64,000 nt of DNA, from assembly GCF_003752465.1 (NCBI RefSeq), contig NZ_RKHJ01000001.1, positions 1,116,001 through 1,180,000 on the forward strand, written 5' to 3'. Source of the stretch: Agrococcus jenensis (GTDB lineage: Bacteria > Actinomycetota > Actinomycetes > Actinomycetales > Microbacteriaceae). This document shows positions 58,153 to 64,000 of this stretch, piece after piece; position 1 is the first letter of the stretch, and each line of letters begins with the position of its first letter. A program made the translations under genes and the position numbers. The notes under the pieces are model-generated. The model saw only the letters and a list, made by a program, of their open reading frames with translations, had not been told where the DNA came from and did not search any database.

Positions 58153-59582
58153 CAGCGCACCACCTCCGTGGCGCGGCCGCGGTAGAGCACGGCGGAGAGC
58201 GCGAGGTAGACGACCGCGGCGACGATGGCTGCGGGCAGGGATGCCGTGATCACCGAGAAGACGGCCTGCGTCTCCAGCGTGATCGGGTTGTAGAGCCACA
58301 GGTAGAACGCGGCGCCCGCGACGAGCGCGATGAGGCCGGCCCAGTTGATGCCGCCGGCGAAGGCGTAGAGCGTGCCGCGCTGCCCGAGGTGCAGCTCGCG
58401 GAGGTCGACGCGCTGCTTGCGCAGCACGAAGTAGTCGGCGACGGCGATGCCGCAGACGGCGGTCAGGAAGGCGCCCGAGACCGAGACGAAGATCATGAAC
58501 TGCTCGTACATGAACTGCGGGAAGAAGGTCATGATCGCGGGCACGATGAAGAACGACGCGGTCAGCACCTTCCACGGCACCTTCGCGAGCAGCCCACCGG
58601 ACGACTGCCGGATGGCGAGGATCGTCGAGTAGACGATCGACGACATCGACGTGATGTTGGCGAAGGCGATGAAGATGAGCACCGCGGCGCCGAGGATCGC
58701 GCCGCCGAACGGCACCATCCAGACGGTCGGGTCGGAGTCGCCGAGCGTGAGCGCGGCGGCCATGCCCACGATCTGCGCGATGAGCGTGGCGACGAGCAGT
58801 GCTCCGTAGGCGGGCCAGACGGCGGCCTTGCGGCTGCGGGTCATGCGCGCGAGCGATCCCATCACGGGGTACCAGGAGACGCCGACGCCGACGTTGAACT
58901 CGACCGCCACCATGAAGTTGAGCGTCGGGTCGTCGAACGGCGCGATCGGCGAGGCGGTGAAGAGGGCGTCCCACGACGTGTTGACGACGAGGAACACCAT
59001 CATGATCACGGTGACGACGGCGAGTCCGGGCGCGATGATCGCGTTGAAGCGGCCGATCGTGACGGGTCCGCGGGAGAGCACCCACCAGGCGATGAGGATG
59101 GCGACGAGGCCGCCGATCGTGACGACCGGGCCGTACTGGCCGAGGTCGGTGCCGGCGAAGGTCGCGGCGACCTGGCTCGTGGCGCGGCCGGCCATGACGG
59201 CGAGCAGCGACGACCAGCCCATCTCGGTGACGAGGATGACGGTGAAGACGATGATGCCGACGCCGACGACGCCGAAGGCGCCGCGCAGCAGCGTGTACTG
59301 CTCCGAGCCCCAGCGCTGCGAGGCGACGACGGAGGCGAGCACCATGAAGCAGAGGCCGATGGCGTTGCCGATGAGCATCGCGGCGATGCCCGCCTCGAAG
59401 CCGACGAGCAGCGCCGTCGAGCCGCCGACGAGGAACGCCCACGTCGCGATCGCGAGGGCGGTGTTGACCCACGTGAAGTCGAGGGCGCTCCAGAAGCGCT
59501 CCTTCTTCAGCAGCGGGAAGGTGCCGAAGACGTGCTCGTTGGCGAGCTTCGGGTCGACGACGGCCTCGCCGCGCGCGCTCAC
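58152..59582 (-). CDS. NCS1-type (purine-cytosine) permease
   Basis: A 476-residue permease with twelve helices. Marks are the N-terminal F-W-S-A-L-D-F-T-W-V-N, the helix W-A-F-L-V-G-G, G-L-V-A-I-L-I-A-W-W and A-F-A-N-I-T-S-M-S-S. NCS1 proteins carry nucleobases, hydantoin, allantoin or thiamine. The GTG start overlaps the stop of a small upstream gene (GTGA). With a nitrilase/amidase and an alcohol dehydrogenase nearby, a nitrogen heterocycle is a likely substrate. Confidence 0.88.
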   Translation of the reverse strand: MSARGEAVVDPKLANEHVFGTFPLLKKERFWSALDFTWVNTALAIATWAFLVGGSTALLVGFEAGIAAMLIGNAIGLCFMVLASVVASQRWGSEQYTLLRGAFGVVGVGIIVFTVILVTEMGWSSLLAVMAGRATSQVAATFAGTDLGQYGPVVTIGGLVAILIAWWVLSRGPVTIGRFNAIIAPGLAVVTVIMMVFLVVNTSWDALFTASPIAPFDDPTLNFMVAVEFNVGVGVSWYPVMGSLARMTRSRKAAVWPAYGALLVATLIAQIVGMAAALTLGDSDPTVWMVPFGGAILGAAVLIFIAFANITSMSSIVYSTILAIRQSSGGLLAKVPWKVLTASFFIVPAIMTFFPQFMYEQFMIFVSVSGAFLTAVCGIAVADYFVLRKQRVDLRELHLGQRGTLYAFAGGINWAGLIALVAGAAFYLWLYNPITLETQAVFSVITASLPAAIVAAVVYLALSAVLYRGRATEVVR

Positions 59583-59818
59583 AGGACCACGACCAGGAGG
59601 CCGATGACGACCGCGACGACCGAGACGCCGACGTAGACCGCGATCTCGCGGCCGGTCATCGGCAGTCGCGACGGCTCGTCGCGCTCGTCGTGCTCGACGA
59701 TCTGGATGCGGCGCTCGAGCTCGGCGGCGACCGCCGGATCGGTGCCGCCGGCGACGAGCGTGCGCTCGAACACGGTCGGGTGCGACGCTGCGGTCGCGCT
59801 CTGCTGGGGTGACGTCAT
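59579..59818 (-). CDS. Small single-helix membrane protein coupled to the NCS1 permease
   Basis: A 79-residue protein: a soluble helical segment (A-A-E-L-E-R-R-I-Q-I-V-E) and one C-terminal membrane helix (Y-V-G-V-S-V-V-A-V-V-I-G-L-L-V-V-V-L). ATG 59818 has AAGGAG at seven bases; a longer start at 59836 is in frame. Its stop overlaps the permease GTG. Position and size suggest an accessory subunit of the transporter. Confidence 0.75.
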   Translation of the reverse strand: MTSPQQSATAASHPTVFERTLVAGGTDPAVAAELERRIQIVEHDERDEPSRLPMTGREIAVYVGVSVVAVVIGLLVVVL

Positions 59819-59864
59819 CGCCGGCTCCTTCGCCATGGCAGGGGACGGGCCGCGCTCGCGGCCG

Positions 59865-59887
59865 TAAACCAAATCCGATTTGGTTTA
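59865..59887. promoter_or_regulatory. Large operator palindrome between island F divergent genes
   Basis: TAAACCAAATC (59865-59875) and its exact complement (59877-59887) flank one C, a perfect 23-base palindrome of low GC in a GC-rich setting. It lies between the transporter string (minus) and the nitrilase gene (plus). The TetR at 56409 is the candidate binder. TCATAC at 59891-59896 could be a -10 box for the plus strand. Confidence 0.85.
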
Positions 59888-59963
59888 GCGTCATACTGAG
59901 GCACGATGGCGCTGTCGTCAACTCCGGATGGCAGCGACGCCCACTGCAGGGGAGGATGTTCGG

Positions 59964-60773
59964 ATGGATGCGCCGAAGAGCCACGCGATCGCCGTCGCCC
60001 AGGGGGTCGCCGTGATCGACGACGTCGATCAGAACCTCGCGACGCTCGATGGGCTGGTCGCGTCCGCGGCCGAGCAGGGCGCCGACGTCGTCGTGACGCC
60101 CGAGCTCTTCGCCACTGGCTACGCGCCCGACCGCGCGTGGAAGCACGACGGTGCGGCGATCCGAGTGGCGCTCGCGGCCATAGCCCGCTCGCACGGGATC
60201 GGACTGGTCGCATCGTCGGTCGACACGGTGGGGCCTGCGCATCACATCTCGGCCTCGTTCTTCTCGCCCGAGGGGGAGGAGCTGTCGCGCGTGCACAAGC
60301 GCCACCTCTTCGGGGGCGTCGAGCAGGAGTACATGACGCCGGCGGCGGCCTACGGCGAGCCGGTCAATTGGAACGGCACGAGCTGGGGTGTCGGCATCTG
60401 CTACGACGTGGAGTTCCCAGAGTTCGCTCGCTCGCTCTCGGTCGCGGGCGCCGACATCCTGCTCGTGCCGACGGCCGTGCCGAGAGTAGAGGAGGGCATC
60501 GAGGGGCTCGGTGATGCGTGGCACTACTCCGCGACGCAGATCTCGACGCTGCAAGTGCCGGCGCGGGCTTTGGAGAACGGCGTGGTCATCGCCTATGCGA
60601 ACCAGTGCGGTCCGGGCTTCACTGGCCGCAGCTGCATCGCGACGCCGTTCGGGCACAACGCGGTGCTGCTTAGCGATGGTCCAGGCGTCTCAGTCGCACA
60701 GGTGCGCACGGAGGCGATCGCGCGATCTCGAATCATAAACTCCTACCTTTTCGACCTCGGTTCGCAGAGCTGA
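59964..60773 (+). CDS. Nitrilase-superfamily carbon-nitrogen hydrolase
   Basis: A 269-residue enzyme with the catalytic triad of the superfamily: Glu in T-P-E-L-F near residue 46, Lys in V-H-K-R-H-L-F near 114, and Cys in G-I-C-Y-D-V-E-F-P-E near 148. GGGAGG precedes ATG 59964; an upstream ATG at 59928 is less well placed. Length and Y-x-x-P features fit a short aliphatic amidase or N-carbamoyl hydrolase rather than a true nitrilase. Base composition drops in the last 14 codons, close to the junction with the foreign segment. Confidence 0.87.
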   Translation: MDAPKSHAIAVAQGVAVIDDVDQNLATLDGLVASAAEQGADVVVTPELFATGYAPDRAWKHDGAAIRVALAAIARSHGIGLVASSVDTVGPAHHISASFFSPEGEELSRVHKRHLFGGVEQEYMTPAAAYGEPVNWNGTSWGVGICYDVEFPEFARSLSVAGADILLVPTAVPRVEEGIEGLGDAWHYSATQISTLQVPARALENGVVIAYANQCGPGFTGRSCIATPFGHNAVLLSDGPGVSVAQVRTEAIARSRIINSYLFDLGSQS

Positions 60774-60961
60774 CGTGTCTCGAGCGGGTCAGCCGAACAC
60801 GTCAGCAGCAGTCGCGGACCGCTCGCGGGGTGGGTGTCGCCGCTATCAAGCGATCGCCGTTGGGCACAGCGTCCGATCGTTGCGTCCGATGGCGGCAAGG
60901 CGGGGACGGACATCCAACTTCTTCGCTAACCTTCGAGTTGATCCAGTATGTAGGGGGCAAA

Positions 60962-61843
60962 TTGGCGACACATCGCGCGACCGCAGAGGCGACGCCCGCG
61001 AATCAAGCGGTCGCGGGTGGTCAACCGTTCCTGCGTTGGGCGGGCGGCAAGAGGTGGCTGACACCGCAACTCGCAAGAATGATCGAAGGCCACAAGTTCG
61101 AGCGCTACGTCGAGCCGTTTCTGGGCGGCGGCGCTGTCTTCTTTGCGATCGCCTCTGGCAGACGAGCGCTTCTCTCCGACCTCAGCGAAGACCTGATAGA
61201 GGTGTACTTAACCATAAGAGATAGCCCGGAGGCCGTCGCTTCTCGGCTAAACGCTTACGAGAACACGGCGGACTGCTACTACGATGCACGAGCAAGCCAG
61301 CATGGTGACGTGACGGAGCGTGCCGCCCGGTTTATCTACTTGAACCACCATTCATTCAATGGAATCTACCGGGTGAACTTGCGCGGCGAGTACAACGTCC
61401 CTTTTGGCCATAGAAAGAACGTTGTCATGCCCTCGGCGGAGGAACTTACTCTCATCAGCAGCCGCTTGAGCTTGGCGGAACTCTCATCGGGAGACTTCTC
61501 GCAGACCCTATCGCAAGTGCAACGAGGCGACCTAGTGTTCCTCGATCCGCCCTATACGGTCGCTCACAACGACAATGGCTTCGTAAAGTACAATCAGCAT
61601 CTCTTCGCGTTCGAAGATCAACGGAGGTTGGCGGCAGCCGTCGCGCAGATTATAGAACAGGGAGCGCATTTCATCCTCAGCAACGCGGCGCATCCTTCCA
61701 TTCTAGAATTATTCGGGAAGCTTGGACGCGTCGAGCGAGTGTCGCGCAAGAACGTTATTGGCGGGCTCAAAGCGTCGCGCGGATCTGCGCAAGAATACCT
61801 TTTCACGAACATTGAGATGCGAGACGCAAATGCAACTTCTTGA
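60962..61843 (+). CDS. D12-class adenine-specific DNA methyltransferase (Dam-like)
   Basis: A 293-residue N6-adenine methyltransferase. The AdoMet motif F-L-R-W-A-G-G-K lies at 23-30, E-P-F-L-G-G-G-A-V-F at about 47, and the catalytic D-P-P-Y at 195-198. A TTG start follows AGGGGG at five bases; earlier in-frame codons would add residues unlike the family. GC is much lower than in the rest of the window and a TTA codon occurs at 61208. It overlaps the next gene by 14 bases. D12 enzymes often modify GATC-like sites; the target here is unknown. The 187 bases before it hold no other gene. Confidence 0.92.
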   Translation: MATHRATAEATPANQAVAGGQPFLRWAGGKRWLTPQLARMIEGHKFERYVEPFLGGGAVFFAIASGRRALLSDLSEDLIEVYLTIRDSPEAVASRLNAYENTADCYYDARASQHGDVTERAARFIYLNHHSFNGIYRVNLRGEYNVPFGHRKNVVMPSAEELTLISSRLSLAELSSGDFSQTLSQVQRGDLVFLDPPYTVAHNDNGFVKYNQHLFAFEDQRRLAAAVAQIIEQGAHFILSNAAHPSILELFGKLGRVERVSRKNVIGGLKASRGSAQEYLFTNIEMRDANATS

Positions 61844-64000
61844 TGAGAAGGCGATCCGCTCGGAGCTTCCGAAGCGGATGTCGCCATACGTCCGCGAGAA
61901 GATCCCCGCCGTACGCGTGCCCGAGTACCTCGCTCAGCAATGGGTGATCGATAAAGAGTTGAAGCGCGACGTCTGGATGCGAAAACTGAAGACTCACGAT
62001 CGGGCCTTCGAAGACAGAGTGTGGTCGATGTTCGCGAGACTTGGGTTCCCTTCGCTCAACGCAGATCGGACCCTCAGTCTGCCGTACGGTGCAAATGCTA
62101 ACGAGACCAAACAGATCGACGTACTTGCGGTGGACGATGAGGTGTTACTCGTAGTCGAATGCAAGTCGTCGGCGTCGGACAGGGCGCCGGTCATGACGTT
62201 CAAGACTGAGATCGAAGCTATACAGGGATACCGCGCCCGCATGATCGGCGACTTGCGGAAGCGGTTCCCCGACCGTAAGGTCAAATTCGTTCTCGCGATC
62301 AACAATATTGCAGTCAGGCGCGAAAGCCAGGATCGCATGGAGGCGGCGAGCATTGCGCTACTGGATGAAGAGGCAGTCGACTACTACCATGAGTTGGCTG
62401 GCCACCTAGGACCTGCCGCGAAATTTCAGTTGCTCGGCAACTTGTTTGCGGGAACGCAGATCGAGGCGATGGAAAGCGCGGTTCCTGCAATCAGGGGAAA
62501 GATGGGCGGTCACACGTACTACTCCTTCGCGATCGAGCCAGAGCGTTTACTCAAGCTGGCCTACGTGCTGCATCGGAACAATGCGAATACCCGGTGGATG
62601 CCCACGTACCAACGCATCATCAAGCGCGCTCGACTGAAGAAGGTTGCCGCGTTCGTGGAGGCGGGTGGCTTCTTCCCGAACTCGCTGATCGTCAATCTAA
62701 ATAACGGTGGCCGCAAAGTCAGATTCGATTCGGCCGGGCAGAAGATGGGTGCCGTCGATCTGGGGGTGCTGCATCTGCCGAGGAAATATCGATCCGCTTA
62801 CATCATCGATGGGCAGCACCGCCTCTACGGTTTCGCCACGTCGAAAAGAGCGCAAAGTGAACTGGTGCCGGTCGTGGCATTTGTTGACCTGCCAGGAGAG
62901 AAGCAACTAGAACTCTTTATGCAGATCAATGAGAACCAACAATCGGTGCCGAAGAATCTGCAGAACACGCTGAACGCTGATCTCTTGTGGGGCAGCGACG
63001 ACGCTCGTAAGAGAAGTCACGCACTCAAGCTGAAAGTGGCTCAACTCCTGGGGGAGCAGAAGACGTCGCCGCTTAGGGGCCGCGTCATTCTTGGGGAAGA
63101 GCAAAGCAGCGATCGCCGGTGCATTAGCCTGGATGCGATTCAAAGAGGGGTGGACCGGGGTCGTTACATCGGCGAGTTCAACGCTTCTTCAGTAAAGACG
63201 CTCGGATCCTTCTATAGGACTTCCAACGATGACACTGTCGGCCCACTTGTGTCTTTTCTCGAACTCGCGCTCGACTTCCTGAGAGATGGCTTGGAAGCGC
63301 AGTGGAACTTGGGGCGGGCGGACGGCGGATTCGTTTTCACCAACGCCGGGACGGAAGCCGTCGTCCGGCTTTGTGGAGATATTGTCGACCATTGCAATGC
63401 GTCGGGCGTCACGGACTCTCGCAATGCTGCGCCCGAGGTTGTGTTCGTGCACGTCCGCCCCTACCTGTCATACCTGGTGAACTACTTGTCCGGGCTTGCC
63501 TCCGACGACGTGACTGAATTTCGCGGGTGGTTTGGTAGTGGCGCGCCGACGAAGTACCTACGAAAGTTTCAGGCAGCGATCGCAGCGGAAGACGCATCAT
63601 TCGAACCGGAGGGCCTGGCGGAGTGGCTCGTAGATCAAAAGAAACAGTTCAATAGCGAGTCGTTGACGATGGTGCATGACATCGAGGCGTTCCTGAAGAT
63701 TGAGGTCAGACGGGTGCTCGAGGACAACTACGGAGCTGAGTGGTATAAGAAGGGCGTCCCGAAGTTAGTCTTCGAGGAGGCTTCCACGCTTGCCGCCAAG
63801 AAGAACTGGGATCAGGACTTGGATTCACAGGTGGAATGGTGGGATTGTCTTCACGTTGTCGACTATCAGAAGATAATGCGTAACGGCGGGATGAAGACGT
63901 GGAACGAGCTTTTTGATAGCAGGTTCACGCTTCCTAGCGACGCGAAGGCATCGTCGTGGAAGGACAAGTCTGAGTGGGTAACCCGCTTCAACGAAATTCG
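61830..64000 (+). CDS. PD-(D/E)XK nuclease - DGQHR - HEPN-like fusion protein (3' end beyond window)
   Basis: An open frame of 723 codons without stop to the window edge. Residues 60-160 resemble a restriction-endonuclease fold, with Asp97 (Q-I-D-V-L-A-V) and Glu110-Cys-Lys112 in V-V-E-C-K-S-S. Residues 215-400 form a DGQHR domain: D-G-Q-H-R at 327-331 and F-M-Q-I-N-E-N-Q at 363-370, the two hallmark motifs of DndB-like proteins. From about 617 the pattern L-E-D-N-Y-G-A-E-W-Y-K-K-G-V-P, D-Y-Q-K-I-M and F-N-E-I resembles Swt1-type HEPN domains, whose R-x4-6-H motif would fall just after position 64000. The 14-base overlap couples it to the methyltransferase. TTA and ATA codons mark it as foreign. 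Confidence 0.7.
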   Translation, partial: MQLLDEKAIRSELPKRMSPYVREKIPAVRVPEYLAQQWVIDKELKRDVWMRKLKTHDRAFEDRVWSMFARLGFPSLNADRTLSLPYGANANETKQIDVLAVDDEVLLVVECKSSASDRAPVMTFKTEIEAIQGYRARMIGDLRKRFPDRKVKFVLAINNIAVRRESQDRMEAASIALLDEEAVDYYHELAGHLGPAAKFQLLGNLFAGTQIEAMESAVPAIRGKMGGHTYYSFAIEPERLLKLAYVLHRNNANTRWMPTYQRIIKRARLKKVAAFVEAGGFFPNSLIVNLNNGGRKVRFDSAGQKMGAVDLGVLHLPRKYRSAYIIDGQHRLYGFATSKRAQSELVPVVAFVDLPGEKQLELFMQINENQQSVPKNLQNTLNADLLWGSDDARKRSHALKLKVAQLLGEQKTSPLRGRVILGEEQSSDRRCISLDAIQRGVDRGRYIGEFNASSVKTLGSFYRTSNDDTVGPLVSFLELALDFLRDGLEAQWNLGRADGGFVFTNAGTEAVVRLCGDIVDHCNASGVTDSRNAAPEVVFVHVRPYLSYLVNYLSGLASDDVTEFRGWFGSGAPTKYLRKFQAAIAAEDASFEPEGLAEWLVDQKKQFNSESLTMVHDIEAFLKIEVRRVLEDNYGAEWYKKGVPKLVFEEASTLAAKKNWDQDLDSQVEWWDCLHVVDYQKIMRNGGMKTWNELFDSRFTLPSDAKASSWKDKSEWVTRFNEI

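Overview
The window comes from a GC-rich Gram-positive actinobacterium. Third codon positions are almost all G or C, GTG starts are common, neighbouring genes overlap by ATGA or GTGA, and solute-binding proteins are lipoproteins with LTGC lipoboxes. Dispersed repeats of the form TGGTCGAGTAGC...TATCGAGACCA fit Microbacteriaceae best, but I cannot name a genus. I see no rRNA, tRNA, insertion sequence, integrase or CRISPR array.

Most of the window (1-60773) is a run of catabolic islands. Each combines a transporter, small-acid dehydrogenases and usually its own FCD-type GntR regulator. Island A (1-8753): TRAP transporter, two SAF-domain dehydrogenase-like proteins (the first cut by the window edge), a 3-hydroxyisobutyrate-dehydrogenase-like enzyme, a small monooxygenase-fold protein, a TIM-barrel isomerase, an SDR and a GntR. 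Island B (9106-14033, minus): GntR, dehydrogenase, MFS transporter and a split transketolase, behind a promoter flanked by two identical operators. Positions 14145-20829 hold repeats, short ORFs, a beta-propeller lipoprotein gene broken by one stop codon, an FUSC-type membrane protein, a lipase-maturation-factor protein and a phytoene-desaturase-like oxidoreductase.

Island C (21104-30359): the three lower gallate/protocatechuate 4,5-cleavage enzymes (4-oxalomesaconate tautomerase, hydratase, and CHA aldolase), a DUF1932 dehydrogenase, an iron-type ABC importer, a GntR and an MFS protein, with no ring-cleavage dioxygenase. Positions 30403-37077 hold two paralogous membrane proteins, a ferritin-like protein, an excalibur-domain protein, a GlcG-like protein and a large nuclease-helicase. 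Island D (37154-45525): tetronate-type kinase and decarboxylase, TRAP binding protein, GntR and a hydroxyacyl-CoA-dehydrogenase-fold enzyme on the minus strand, facing TRAP permeases, a monooxygenase-fold protein and an Ldh-type dehydrogenase on the plus strand. Island E (45544-54470): a nine-gene minus operon (MFS, metallo-beta-lactamase hydrolase, SDR, two beta-hydroxyacid dehydrogenases, cupin, two carboxymuconolactone-decarboxylase-like proteins, GntR) divergent from a second MFS gene. Island F (56409-60773): TetR, zinc alcohol dehydrogenase, NCS1 permease with a one-helix partner, and a nitrilase.

From about 60730 to the right edge the composition changes: GC falls to about half by eye, and TTA, ATA and AGA codons appear. 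Here lies a two-gene unit: a D12-class adenine DNA methyltransferase overlapping a long ORF that runs off the window. I read this second protein as a PD-(D/E)XK nuclease fold joined to a DGQHR (DndB-like) domain and a C-terminal Swt1-type HEPN region. This looks like a transferred defence module and is the best candidate for an undescribed system in the window.
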